This document shows, piece by piece, positions 45,147 to 53,361 of a stretch of DNA of 64,000 nt. Location of the stretch: positions 632,001-696,000 of the forward strand of contig JAAHFU020000002.1 of assembly GCA_010672825.2 (NCBI GenBank), written 5' to 3'. Under the pieces are notes generated by a model. The model saw nothing but the letters and a program-made list of their open reading frames with translations, did not search any database and had not been told where the DNA came from. A program made the position numbers and the translations under genes. The stretch's first letter is position 1, and each line of letters opens with the position of its first letter. The stretch comes from Leptolyngbya sp. SIO1E4 (GTDB lineage: Bacteria > Cyanobacteriota > Cyanobacteriia > Phormidesmidales > Phormidesmidaceae).

Positions 45147-45494
45147 GTGGAAGACGACAAAGAATACTCCGAGAATACGGAAAAACCTAAACGCAAGTCC
45201 CGTACTAGGCGCAGCAAAAAGGCTGCTGCCCCGCTGCCTGCCCTACCTCCAGCATCCCCTCCAGTCGCTGGTGTGTATAAGGTTCAGGTATTCTATCTGG
45301 CAGCCCGCAATACAAACCCTAAAGCCCCGATTAAGGATGCCTTGTGGTTTGCCACTTATCCCATTATCCCCCGAGTTGGTGATTGCCTCTTCCACGATGG
45401 GGTTTATTACCAAGTCGAGCGTGTATTTCTTTACGAAAATATGGGGCCTGGCTGGTATGCCGATGTTGAAGTCTCGTTTTACGGGCGGCGGTAA
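45147..45494 (+). CDS. Hypothetical protein, Lys/Arg-rich N-terminus and conserved-looking beta domain
   Basis: 115 residues starting at GTG, the only usable start, since a stop lies three codons upstream. Residues 1-40 are charged and Pro/Ala-rich (PKRKSRTRRSKKAAAPLP) and probably disordered. Residues 42-115 form a compact beta-rich unit (YKVQVFYLAARNTNPKAP, DALWFATYPIIPRVGDCLF, ADVEVSFYGRR) with natural composition. No family or function was recognised. A 138-codon frame in another register overlaps it but looks like its shadow. The EamA gene follows at 90 bases. Confidence 0.6.
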   Translation: MEDDKEYSENTEKPKRKSRTRRSKKAAAPLPALPPASPPVAGVYKVQVFYLAARNTNPKAPIKDALWFATYPIIPRVGDCLFHDGVYYQVERVFLYENMGPGWYADVEVSFYGRR

Positions 45495-45584
45495 TTCGGC
45501 AATGTTGATACCGCTACAGTGATAGCCTCAAAAGGGATTGAGGGCAATGGCGCTTTCAAGATCACCATATGGGGTGCAACCAAG

Positions 45585-46472
45585 ATGCTGAGGGGAGAGA
45601 TTTCAGCCCTAACGGCAGCTTTTTTATGGGCGCTGTCAACGGTTTTGTTTGGACGCTTGGGCAAGTCTGTGAGCCCCCTGGTGCTGAACCTGGCAAAAGG
45701 GGGGATCGCGATCGCGCTCATTGCTCTAACGTTATTGCTAAGGGCCAATCTTGAGCCAAATCTGCCACGGGCTGCTGTGTTTTGGCTCTTACTCAGCGGC
45801 GCCATTGGCATTGGTCTAGGCGATACTGCCTACTTTAAGGCAATCAACTTTTTAGGCGCACGGCGGGCATTGCTGATGGAATCGCTAGCGCCCCCCCTTA
45901 CAGCCCTCATTGCGCTGCTGTTCTTGAGAGAGACTTTGAGTGCGATCGCCTGGCTGGGCATTTTCTTGACGCTTTTAGGGGTCGCCTGGGTTATTTCTGA
46001 GCGCGTGCCGGCCAGTGAAGGGGGGAATGCTCGCCCGTGGCAAGGTGTTATTTGGGGGCTGTTAGCCGCCCTCGGACAGGCAAGCGGCGCTGTGATGTCG
46101 CGGGGGGCACTGGCCGATACACCGGTTGATCCCCTGTGGAGCGGGCTTCTGCGGATTTTGGCTGGGGTAGGGGTCATTCTTTTTTTGGTGAGCGCGCGCG
46201 GGCAGGTGATGGCTCAATTACGCCCCCTGAGATCGCGCCAGTTACTCCCCATTGTTGTGCTCGCAGCTTTTTTAGGAACCTATCTGGCGATTTGGCTGCA
46301 GCAGGTTTCATTCAAATACACGCCGGCGGGGATCGCTCAAGCTCTGCTCGCAACCAGCCCTCTGTTTGTGTTGCCCATTGCGGCACTGATGGGCGATCTC
46401 GTAACTTGGCGAGCCGTTTTGGGGGTAGCCGTCGCGATCGGGGGCATCTGGCTGTTGATTAGCAGTCCATAA
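45585..46472 (+). CDS. EamA/DMT family transporter (first of convergent pair)
   Basis: 295 residues with about ten membrane helices in two EamA repeats (first starting ISALTAAFLWALSTVLFGRL, second WQGVIWGLLAALGQASGAVM). The frame is open up to a GTG at 45519, but family sequence starts at the ATG at 45585. DMT transporters export or import small metabolites; the substrate cannot be inferred. Another EamA gene converges on it with 48 bases between stops. The two are divergent in sequence and not a recent duplication. Confidence 0.88.
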   Translation: MLRGEISALTAAFLWALSTVLFGRLGKSVSPLVLNLAKGGIAIALIALTLLLRANLEPNLPRAAVFWLLLSGAIGIGLGDTAYFKAINFLGARRALLMESLAPPLTALIALLFLRETLSAIAWLGIFLTLLGVAWVISERVPASEGGNARPWQGVIWGLLAALGQASGAVMSRGALADTPVDPLWSGLLRILAGVGVILFLVSARGQVMAQLRPLRSRQLLPIVVLAAFLGTYLAIWLQQVSFKYTPAGIAQALLATSPLFVLPIAALMGDLVTWRAVLGVAVAIGGIWLLISSP

Positions 46473-46520
46473 AATGCACAGGGCTACACATGGCGATCGC
46501 CCCCCTCCTACAAGCCCTCT

Positions 46521-47402
46521 CTAAGAGGACTCTAATCGGTTAGCCCCATAGGACGACACGATGACCAATACCCCGCCTACCCATTGGGCCAAGCCAGGCT
46601 GTTCACCAATCATCACCACGGCACTAGCGATCCCAAAAACAGGAATTAGCGCAATAAAAAATGCAGCCTGACTCGCAGGGATGGTTTGCAATGCTATTAG
46701 ATACAGCAAGAATGCCAAAGCATACTGCATAATTCCTGACCCAATTGCCAATGCCCAAAACTGCGGTGAAATCCCAACGGCGTTAACTTCAAAGCTGGAA
46801 TTCAGCGTTGCCAGTATGCCAAAGCAGCATACCGTCATTATCAAGCCCACTAACTGCTGTGATGCCGTGAGCTGTAGGGGATCAATTGATGTAATCTGCC
46901 GCTTGCTCAGGAGCACATAAAAAACCGCAAACAGCGTGCCGACAAGCACAAGCAGATCACCCAACAGTGAAGCATGGCCTATACTTTGCGCATCCTTCAG
47001 CATTAGTAGCAACACCCCTACAAAACTGATGCTAGAGAGCACTAATTTCATCGGCGTCAATTTCTCACCAAGAAATAGGGCTGCCAATAGAATCGTCAGA
47101 ATTACCTCCGATGAGCTAATCAGGGTGGCGTTGCTAACCGTGGTCATTTGCACCCCAAAGATACCGGTCATATAAGACAAGGCAGGCTCAAAAATCCCGG
47201 CCCTCCCTTGTTTGAGATGGGTCCAAGAAAAAGGGAGTTGATAACCCTTGAGGGAACAAACGGTCGCTAGAAATAAAACGCTGGAAGCCAGTTGAATAAT
47301 CAGGAGTGTCGTGGCTGAAATCTCTGAGAGGGCAATTTTGGTCAGGGTTACCCCGACGCCCCAGCAAAAGGCATAGCCTAAAGCAATGATGATATTGCTC
47401 AT
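46521..47402 (-). CDS. EamA/DMT family transporter, coupled to MarR gene
   Basis: 293 residues with about ten helices (start MSNIIIALGYAFCWGVGVT, second repeat near LLGDLLVLVGTLFAVFYVLL). The ATG at 47402 overlaps the stop of the MarR gene (ATGA), so translation is coupled. The open frame further up lies inside the MarR gene and was not used. A MarR-controlled EamA exporter is a common design for efflux of a toxic small molecule or metabolite. The effector is unknown. Confidence 0.88.
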   Translation of the reverse strand: MSNIIIALGYAFCWGVGVTLTKIALSEISATTLLIIQLASSVLFLATVCSLKGYQLPFSWTHLKQGRAGIFEPALSYMTGIFGVQMTTVSNATLISSSEVILTILLAALFLGEKLTPMKLVLSSISFVGVLLLMLKDAQSIGHASLLGDLLVLVGTLFAVFYVLLSKRQITSIDPLQLTASQQLVGLIMTVCCFGILATLNSSFEVNAVGISPQFWALAIGSGIMQYALAFLLYLIALQTIPASQAAFFIALIPVFGIASAVVMIGEQPGLAQWVGGVLVIVSSYGANRLESS

Positions 47403-47920
47403 GAGTTCACCAGTTGGCAATATTTTTGCTCCACAGGGCAGCGATCGCCCGGGCACACGTCTTCCTCACATAGGCGACAGATGGCAAAGGCCCTTAACTC
47501 ATGGGTCGTCATGGCTGTGAGCATTTTTTCCAGGAGTTGGGTTAATTGCTTGCGATCCGTCGGGGTCAGCGAGCTGATTGCCAAATGCAATTGCTGCCGC
47601 CGTGCAGCCAGAATGGCACTGCGCCGCTCGTGACCAGCGTCTGTTAAAAACAGCGCCAGCGTTCGACCATCTGCCCCGGCCCGGCGCTCAACAAGCCCCT
47701 GAGATTCCAGCCGATCAACAAGCCGAACAGTGCCAGGGTGAGATAAGTTCAGAATTTGCCGCAGCGTATTAATCGAGATGCCAGGCTCAGCTCCCAACGT
47801 GACCAGCGCAGCAGGGGTCTCACCGCCATAGCCAGCACGGGCTTCAACCGCAGCATTCATAGCATCCACAACCCCGAGCGCTACGGCACCCAAAAGGTTC
47901 ACGGTTCTTTCATCGTCCAT
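47399..47920 (-). CDS. MarR family regulator with cysteine-rich C-terminus
   Basis: 173 residues. The winged helix is clear: ISINTLRQILNLSHPGTVRL (helix-turn-helix) and LVERRAGADGRTLALFLTD (wing). The C-terminal tail has five cysteines in ICRLCEEDVCPGDRCPVE and YC, suggesting metal binding or redox sensing. Its stop overlaps the EamA start, so regulator and transporter are one operon. A perfect palindrome 38 bases upstream (47958-47972) is the likely autoregulatory operator. It is probably a repressor released by the transported compound, metal or oxidant. Confidence 0.88.
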   Translation of the reverse strand: MDDERTVNLLGAVALGVVDAMNAAVEARAGYGGETPAALVTLGAEPGISINTLRQILNLSHPGTVRLVDRLESQGLVERRAGADGRTLALFLTDAGHERRSAILAARRQQLHLAISSLTPTDRKQLTQLLEKMLTAMTTHELRAFAICRLCEEDVCPGDRCPVEQKYCQLVNS

Positions 47921-47957
47921 GGGTCAAGACCCTGCTCAAAATTAACATCTAAACATG

Positions 47958-47972
47958 TATGCATTATGCATA
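47958..47972 (-). promoter_or_regulatory. Palindromic operator candidate for the MarR gene
   Basis: TATGCAT-T-ATGCATA is a perfect 15-base palindrome 38 bases before the MarR start, in the promoter zone of the MarR-EamA operon. Length and AT-rich symmetry fit MarR sites. The -10 box on the minus strand probably overlaps it. Confidence 0.6.
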
Positions 47973-48266
47973 TTTTAAAATGCCATGCAGACGTTACCGC
48001 CAATAAAATTCTGCTGGTTAGATATTTATTTAGCGCGATCGCCCCCTATCCATACCTCCGGGTGATATGCCTATAACAGCAACTGTGCGAGCTAGCAGTA
48101 CGTTATACGCGCTGCTTTGAGGATCGGATCACCCCGCCAATTTCTTGAGGTGGCATCGGTTACATTACGTTACGATTAGGATAATTAGAACAACTGCTAA
48201 TTCGTCAGATTTTGTTGTTCCAGCTCTCTTAGACTGCACCCCTGTTAGAAAATCACTTATCTCACT
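47973..48266. other. Divergent spacer between the MarR operon and msrB
   Basis: About 290 bases without a gene. It carries a HIP1 octamer near 48038 and should contain the msrB promoter in its right half. Nothing else was recognised. Confidence 0.35.
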
Positions 48267-48665
48267 ATGGTTCAGAAAGTTCAAAAAACTAACGAAGAGT
48301 GGCGTCAGCAACTAACGCCTGAGCAATATCACGTCACCCGTGAGAAAGGAACCGAACGTGCCTTTACGGGGGAATACCACGACAAGAAAGAACCCGGCAT
48401 CTATAAATGTGTCTGCTGCGGGGCAGAGCTGTTCAGCTCAGATACAAAATTTGATTCAGGCACTGGCTGGCCCAGCTATTGGGCACCCGCTAAAACTGAA
48501 AATGTTGCTGCCAAGATGGATTTCAGCCACTTTATGATACGCACTGAGGTGCTCTGCGCAGTTTGCGATGCCCACCTAGGCCATGTCTTCAATGATGGCC
48601 CTAACCCTACTGGCAAACGCTATTGCATTAATTCCGCCTCTTTAGAATTTGAACAGCAAGCTTAA
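48267..48665 (+). CDS. msrB: Peptide-methionine (R)-S-oxide reductase
   Basis: 132 residues. MsrB reduces methionine-R-sulfoxide in proteins with thioredoxin. The zinc cysteines are in [10 protein letters not shown] and [12 protein letters not shown]; the catalytic Cys120 is in [22 protein letters not shown] is the substrate-pocket motif. The full family length is present with no signal peptide, so it acts in the cytoplasm. It is a single gene with the alpha/beta hydrolase 114 bases downstream. Confidence 0.96.
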   Translation: MVQKVQKTNEEWRQQLTPEQYHVTREKGTERAFTGEYHDKKEPGIYKCVCCGAELFSSDTKFDSGTGWPSYWAPAKTENVAAKMDFSHFMIRTEVLCAVCDAHLGHVFNDGPNPTGKRYCINSASLEFEQQA

Positions 48666-48745
48666 TCGCTCAATGGCATTGGTTTAAACCGTGCAATGCG
48701 ATGGCGGCATCTTGGGTGCCGCCATCGCCCTTTATGGAGAAATTT

Positions 48746-48765
48746 ATGGCTTTGTTCAGTTGAGT
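48746..48765 (+). repeat. 20-base repeat copy before the hydrolase gene
   Basis: ATGGCTTTGTTCAGTTGAGT matches the reverse complement of 30588-30607 at 19 of 20 bases and resembles 49612-49630, which lies just after the hydrolase gene in the same orientation. It is probably a partial copy of the 66-base interspersed element. Confidence 0.5.
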
Positions 48766-48778
48766 TGAGGAATGACGT

Positions 48779-49606
48779 ATGCAGCTACAGGTGGAAGTGA
48801 AAGGCAGAGGCTACCCTGTCCTCTGTCTGCATGGTCACCCTGGAAATGGGCGTTGCCTCAGTGTATTTACGGATTCCTTAGCCCAGCGCTTCAGAACAAT
48901 TGCACCTGATTTGAGGGGCTACGGGCAGAGTCGAGTACAGCAACCTTTTAGGATGACAACCCACCTGGATGACCTGACAGATCTCCTGCAGAACTTACAG
49001 ATAGACAATTGCCTGATCTTGGGCTGGTCGTTGGGAGGCATCTTGGCTTTGGAAATGGCGCTTCGCTATCCTCAACGTATCTCTGGTCTGATTTTGGTCG
49101 CGACAGCGGCTCGCCCTCGGGGCAATCATCCGCCAATTACAGCAGCAGATAACATCTACACCGCGATCGCCTCACTTCTTAATCGTCTGGCCCCTGGCTG
49201 GCAGTGGAATATTGAAACCTTTGGCAAGCGATCACTCTACCGTTATCTCATCCAGCAGCATACGCCAGAGGCCTATGAGCGCCTAGCCCACGAGGCGTTG
49301 CCAGCCTTTCTCCAAACCTCAAAATTTGCTCAAAAAGCGTTAAGCCATGCCCTTCAGCAGGGTTACAATCAGCTCCCTGCGGTGGCAGGCATCTCAGCCC
49401 CCAGTCTGGTGTTATGCGGGGAATGCGATCGCCACATTACGGCAGCCTCTAGCCAAGAGACGGCTCAGCATCTGACCCGCAGCACAGCCAAAATCTACCC
49501 CCAGACAGCCCACCTCTTTCCGTGGGAAATTCCAACACAGGTCTTGTCTGATATCGACACATGGCTGCAGCAGCATTTCCCCAATAACCATCCTCTGCAA
49601 ACCTGA
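48779..49606 (+). CDS. Alpha/beta hydrolase
   Basis: 275 residues. The fold is standard: oxyanion-loop motif LHGHPGNG, nucleophile elbow GWSLGG with Ser84, acid in CGECDRHI (about 219) and His in QTAHLFPWE (about 245). No signal peptide. Substrate is not predictable; relatives include esterases, BioH-like and proline iminopeptidase-type enzymes. The ATG starts directly before the first strand (VEVKGRGYPVLCLHG). The gene is flanked by two direct copies of the short repeat. Confidence 0.88.
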   Translation: MQLQVEVKGRGYPVLCLHGHPGNGRCLSVFTDSLAQRFRTIAPDLRGYGQSRVQQPFRMTTHLDDLTDLLQNLQIDNCLILGWSLGGILALEMALRYPQRISGLILVATAARPRGNHPPITAADNIYTAIASLLNRLAPGWQWNIETFGKRSLYRYLIQQHTPEAYERLAHEALPAFLQTSKFAQKALSHALQQGYNQLPAVAGISAPSLVLCGECDRHITAASSQETAQHLTRSTAKIYPQTAHLFPWEIPTQVLSDIDTWLQQHFPNNHPLQT

Positions 49607-49611
49607 AGCAC

Positions 49612-49677
49612 ATGGCCTTGTTCAGGTGAAGACAGGACAGTTGGGTGAAGATAGGGTCTAGGGTTTGGGGTCTAGGG
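49612..49677 (-). repeat. 66-base interspersed repeat, second copy
   Basis: Reverse orientation relative to 30542-30607. The 25 bases at 49653-49677 are identical to 30542-30566 reversed, and 27 of the other 41 positions match by manual alignment. Both copies lie behind the end of a + strand gene. Confidence 0.75.
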
Positions 49678-49800
49678 CGTACTTTTTCGAATGCCAGCTG
49701 CTTGGGAATGCAGCGATCCCTAGTCGAATGGCGCTGGCTTAAGCCTGTATGAATTGCCGAAAGCCTAGGTGTCCCATAGGATGGGCAGGTTTCTACTTTT

Positions 49801-49846
49801 GGAGGGCTGAACCTTTAGCCTGAACGGCCTGTAGGTTCAGCCCTCC
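49801..49846. repeat. 14-base-pair hairpin in convergent spacer
   Basis: GGAGGGCTGAACCT (49801-49814) pairs perfectly with AGGTTCAGCCCTCC (49833-49846) across an 18-base loop that can fold a small inner GCC/GGC stem. It lies between the converging hydrolase and DUF1816 genes and could be a repeat or the hydrolase 3' end. No T run. Confidence 0.6.
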
Positions 49847-49858
49847 AACCTAACACTC

Positions 49859-49887
49859 AAAAACCTGACTACTCGAGACAGTCAGGT
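49859..49887 (-). terminator. Intrinsic terminator of the DUF1816 gene
   Basis: On the minus strand ACCTGACT and AGTCAGGT form an 8-base stem with a 9-base loop, followed by TTTT (A run at 49859-49863 on +). It lies about 45 bases after the DUF1816 stop. Confidence 0.8.
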
Positions 49888-49929
49888 CTAAAATGCATAC
49901 CCAGAAACTGATAGCTGGGGAATCAAGGG

Positions 49930-50223
49930 TTAGGTTTGCCCACTTAAAGCAGGCTTAGGCTTTGGGGCCGAACCATCCATATGCTCTTCATAAACAGTGA
50001 GCTTTTGAGGGCGCTCACAACGCACAACAGTTGCCTGAACCTGCTTGGCACCCTCATGCTCTAAATCTTCGACATACCCTTTCTTGGCCAGCTCAGCCTC
50101 TTCTGCAATATCAAAAGGGCCGAAATAGTATGTACAAACGGGTTCACCAGTTTTAACCTCAACCCACCAAGATTTTCCATCTCCAAAAAGCGAATCAAAA
50201 ACTCGGTTAAAAATATTTTTCAT
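49930..50223 (-). CDS. DUF1816 family protein
   Basis: 97 residues. KSWWVEVKTGEPVCTYYFG and GPFDIAEEAELAKKGYVEDL are the typical DUF1816 segments, found almost only in cyanobacteria and often near light-harvesting or stress genes. Relatives resemble phycobilisome-linker CpcD domains in fold, but that link is not shown here. Soluble, no signal. A terminator follows. rlmB lies 81 bases upstream. Confidence 0.85.
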   Translation of the reverse strand: MKNIFNRVFDSLFGDGKSWWVEVKTGEPVCTYYFGPFDIAEEAELAKKGYVEDLEHEGAKQVQATVVRCERPQKLTVYEEHMDGSAPKPKPALSGQT

Positions 50224-50304
50224 AGCAAATGCCCGTCGATCTCTGTGTCAAACCGTTTCTGAGCGAAGCGGCATCAACCCAATGCCATATTTCGTTATAC
50301 TCTG

Positions 50305-51348
50305 TCACTTTGCTTTTTGCAAAGTATTTAAATTTATCCGTCCCGCCCACTGTTGACGATAAATCTCATAGAGGGCCATGCCTGTAGCAACCGATGCATT
50401 CAGACTCGGTGTTTTACCTGCCAAAGGAATCGACACCAAGCTGTCACAGCTCTGTTGGACACCCATACTTAATCCATCGCCTTCGGCGCCAACTACCAAC
50501 ACCGTAGCATCGGTGAACTGGACTGTGTGTATCGAGTGGCTCGCTTCAGCAGATAATCCATAAATCCAAAAGTTTTCAGCTTTGAGCGCCTCCAATGCGC
50601 GTCTCAGGTTCACCACACGGGCAATGGGAAAATGTTCCACGGCCCCCGCAGCTACCTTCGTCACCGTGGAGGTAACCCCAGCGGCCCGCCGTTGGGGGAT
50701 CACCAAACCTTGAGCACCCAGGGCTTCTGCACTACGAATAATCGCACCCAGATTATGGGGATCGGTAATGCTATCTGCAGCTAACAAAACTGGGCGGTGG
50801 CTCTGGGTTTTAGCATGCGTAATCAGCGCATCGAGATCCCAATAATCGTAAGCAGCCACTTGGGCAATGATCCCCTGGTGGTTTTGCCCCTGGGCAATTT
50901 GGTTTAACCGCCGGGGATCAGCCTCATCGATCACTACACCGTTTGCTTTAGCTTGATTAATCAGTGCTAAAAAGCGACCGTCATAGCGGTACCTAGAATT
51001 GATCCATAACCGATTTAAGGGACGCTTATTTTCTAATGCCGCCTCAATAGAATGACGTCCGTAGATTAAATCAGGAGACTCTGACTGAAAATTTCTAGAG
51101 GCGATCTCGGTGTCTGGATATGAATGAGCTGGCTTAGCGGACTTAATGGGCTTGATCGGCTTAACGGGTCTAGCAGGTTTGCTGGTGCTGACACGATCGC
51201 CTTTGTAGGTTCCAGATGGCTTGCGACCGCTGGTTCGTTTACTCTGGGGGCGATCGCTACCAAAGCGCCGCGCATTTCGTCGCTGGGGGCGCACCTTCGA
51301 GGGGCGCGGACGAGGAGAATCAGCAGAAGAAGGACGGCGATCGCTCAT
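50305..51348 (-). CDS. rlmB: 23S rRNA (guanosine 2251-2'-O)-methyltransferase RlmB
   Basis: 347 residues. The first 90 or so are a basic, disordered extension ([31 protein letters not shown]). Then an RNA-binding domain starts [19 protein letters not shown], followed by a SPOUT/TrmH catalytic domain with [28 protein letters not shown] and [17 protein letters not shown], the knot that binds S-adenosylmethionine. It methylates the 23S peptidyl-transferase region. The Mini-RNase III gene lies just upstream on the same strand, a pairing also known in firmicutes. Confidence 0.93.
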   Translation of the reverse strand: MSDRRPSSADSPRPRPSKVRPQRRNARRFGSDRPQSKRTSGRKPSGTYKGDRVSTSKPARPVKPIKPIKSAKPAHSYPDTEIASRNFQSESPDLIYGRHSIEAALENKRPLNRLWINSRYRYDGRFLALINQAKANGVVIDEADPRRLNQIAQGQNHQGIIAQVAAYDYWDLDALITHAKTQSHRPVLLAADSITDPHNLGAIIRSAEALGAQGLVIPQRRAAGVTSTVTKVAAGAVEHFPIARVVNLRRALEALKAENFWIYGLSAEASHSIHTVQFTDATVLVVGAEGDGLSMGVQQSCDSLVSIPLAGKTPSLNASVATGMALYEIYRQQWAGRINLNTLQKAK

Positions 51349-51444
51349 GGGAATTCTAGATAAGTGGACATATAAGGTGAGCCTGAGCCACTAATCCAGG
51401 CGGGATCAGTGCAGCTTCTATCAATCAGAGTCGCAGAGGCGGCC

Positions 51445-51831
51445 TTAAGGCGCCTCCTCATTGAGGGGTAAATAGCTAAGCACTTCAACCAAACGTTGAG
51501 AATCTGTGAGGTAGAGATACCCCATCAAAGCTTCTAACGCCGTTGCCTGCTGATAATCTGCAGGCTGAGCACGCTGCCTACGTTTGGGAGCCGCATTTCG
51601 ACCGCGCCTCGTAATCTCTTCTTCAGCCTGGGTTAAATGGGGTCGCAGAAGCTCCAAATAGTGAGCTTGCTGCTCTGCCCGAACCTGACTAACAACTTGG
51701 CGATGATAGGCCTGAACGCGCTGAGGAGGCACGAGATAACAGCTACGGACAAACAGCTCATAAACAGCATCGCCAATATAAGCCAGAGCAAGCGGCGACA
51801 GACTACGCAATTGAGTATCTGACAATGTCAT
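51445..51831 (-). CDS. mrnC: Mini-ribonuclease III (MrnC)
   Basis: 128 residues from the ATG at 51831, where family sequence begins. An upstream ATG at 51924 would give a 31-residue extension without family character. It is a RNase III catalytic domain without the double-stranded RNA-binding domain: LALAYIGDAVYELFVRSC (metal-binding Asp) and ATALEALMGYLYLTD (second acidic site, Glu), with the RRGRNA segment between. Mini-RNase III matures 23S rRNA ends. It sits before rlmB, forming an rRNA-processing pair. Confidence 0.9.
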   Translation of the reverse strand: MTLSDTQLRSLSPLALAYIGDAVYELFVRSCYLVPPQRVQAYHRQVVSQVRAEQQAHYLELLRPHLTQAEEEITRRGRNAAPKRRQRAQPADYQQATALEALMGYLYLTDSQRLVEVLSYLPLNEEAP

Positions 51832-51957
51832 TGCCGCAACCTGCTCTGGCAAAAGTGTCACAAAACTGGAAAACCATGCAGCACTCTTGCGATTAGAGGG
51901 CAACTGGGTCACGGTTCGACCCAACCCAAGATCAGTTGCATAGCCACCATAGACAGA

Positions 51958-52389
51958 CTAACTCAAGTTTGAGAGAGCCTCATCAACCGAGGCCCGAATG
52001 GAAAGAAACTTTTCAAGGCGGACTAACTTTACGATCTGCATAACCCGTGGATTAGCAATGACCTGTAAGCTGCCTTGAGACTCTTTAGCCTTCTTCACAG
52101 TTTGTACCATGGCACCTAAGCCAGAGCTATCAACAAAATCTATTCCAGAAAGGTCCAGAATAAGGTTGCTGGGCCCTTCAGTGATAAAGCGTGCCATCAC
52201 CTTCCGAAACGTAGGTTCTGAAAACGCATCAAGAAGCCCAGTGAGGCGAAAAATTTGGCAATTTGCCCTAACCTCACGTGTGCCTCGTAAGCTTACGGTC
52301 AGGGTCAGCGGTTCAGCGATGGGAGACCTCCCAATACCTATCGTCAGAATTCGAGACCTAAGTATATGCCAGGATTTTGGCATCTGCAA
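51958..52389 (-). CDS. STAS-domain anti-sigma-factor antagonist-like protein
   Basis: 143 residues. Positions 30-140 are one STAS domain with IFRLTGLLDAFSEPTFRKV, then DLSGIDFVDSSGLGAMV, whose Ser (about 98-99) is the usual phosphorylation site, and RVMQIVKLVRLEKFLSIR. These proteins bind anti-sigma or partner-switch kinases of the SpoIIAB/RsbW type. No kinase or phosphatase partner is next to it. The N-terminal 30 residues are longer than usual; no internal start of the common type exists before the domain. Confidence 0.88.
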   Translation of the reverse strand: MQMPKSWHILRSRILTIGIGRSPIAEPLTLTVSLRGTREVRANCQIFRLTGLLDAFSEPTFRKVMARFITEGPSNLILDLSGIDFVDSSGLGAMVQTVKKAKESQGSLQVIANPRVMQIVKLVRLEKFLSIRASVDEALSNLS

Positions 52390-52556
52390 GCAATGGTTTC
52401 ATCCCTTGACATAAAGGGGGTTTGGCAAGTTTTTAAGAACTGCGGTCACTCAGACTTTACCCATCCCCCCTAAGGGTTTTGAGATGGCTCACTGAACAAC
52501 CGATCAGGCCATGCTTGGTGTCAAGCAGTCTTACAGCCTTGCTCAGATGATGAGTA

Positions 52557-53255
52557 TTAGCTGTGAATGCGAGGTTCAGGATGCAGGGTAGCCAGCAAGG
52601 CACTTTCTACCTCGGCAAGTTCTGCCAGGCGGGTATTCACCATGGCCCGCTCAAAATAGGTCGTCGCCAACACCCAATAAGCACCATAATGGCGGGCTTC
52701 GGAGGCCATCAGGCTGCGATAAAACTTAGCCAGTTCAGGCTCTGGGCAGTGGGTGCCCAATAATCCCAATCGTTCGTGGCTGCGGGCTTCAATTAGGGCA
52801 GCTACCAGCAAAGAGTCCATCATGCGATGGGGTTCTTCACGACGTACCTGAGCCGAGAGTCCAGCGGCGTAGGGAGGAGCGGGTAATGGACGCAAAGGGA
52901 TGTGACGACGCTCTAGCCACTGGTTCACCTGTTCAAAATGGCTGAGTTCTTCCTGGGCGATCGCGGTCAATGTCCGTACCAGTTTTTCGCTGGAGGGGTA
53001 GCGACACATGAAGTTAAGCGCCACCCCAGCCGCCTTGCGCTCACAGTGGGAATGATCCAGCAGCACCGTATCCAGGTTGGCCAGCGCCTGATCTACCCAC
53101 ACTTGGGAGGTCGGCGTTTGCAGCAGTTGAATTGTGGGATATGCCTTAGGAGCCGCAACCATGTCCCTGGGATGCCTGAAATACAGCCCCCTCATTTTAT
53201 TTCTATCGATACCGTTTTGCATGGGTTCAACAAACGATAAATTTCTGAGAGACAT
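52557..53255 (-). CDS. miaE: tRNA 2-methylthio-N6-isopentenyladenosine hydroxylase
   Basis: 232 residues. A ferritin-like four-helix bundle carries diiron ligands: LLDHSHCERKAAGVALNF, IAQEELSHFEQV (E-x2-H) and MASEARHYGAYW. The segment SSEKLVRTLTAIAQEEL and the total length fit MiaE. It hydroxylates ms2i6A37 of tRNA using O2. The first 20 residues may be dispensable, as another ATG at 53195 begins near MRGLYFRHP. It is divergent from a Uma2 gene. Confidence 0.92.
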   Translation of the reverse strand: MSLRNLSFVEPMQNGIDRNKMRGLYFRHPRDMVAAPKAYPTIQLLQTPTSQVWVDQALANLDTVLLDHSHCERKAAGVALNFMCRYPSSEKLVRTLTAIAQEELSHFEQVNQWLERRHIPLRPLPAPPYAAGLSAQVRREEPHRMMDSLLVAALIEARSHERLGLLGTHCPEPELAKFYRSLMASEARHYGAYWVLATTYFERAMVNTRLAELAEVESALLATLHPEPRIHS

Positions 53256-53361
53256 AACCTGTCGGCCTCTCTAAAAATGTTTCTGCCTTCAGCCCTCTGC
53301 CTTCAGCCTTCGGCTTCAGGGGAAGATAGCATAGGTGAAAGTGCTAATGTAGGTGCCAGCC

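Noticed and set aside
45106-45522. 138-codon + frame overlapping the 115-residue hypothetical gene
   Set aside because: The other register has ordered beta-type composition; this one is rich in Pro, Arg and Leu as shadows of such genes are.
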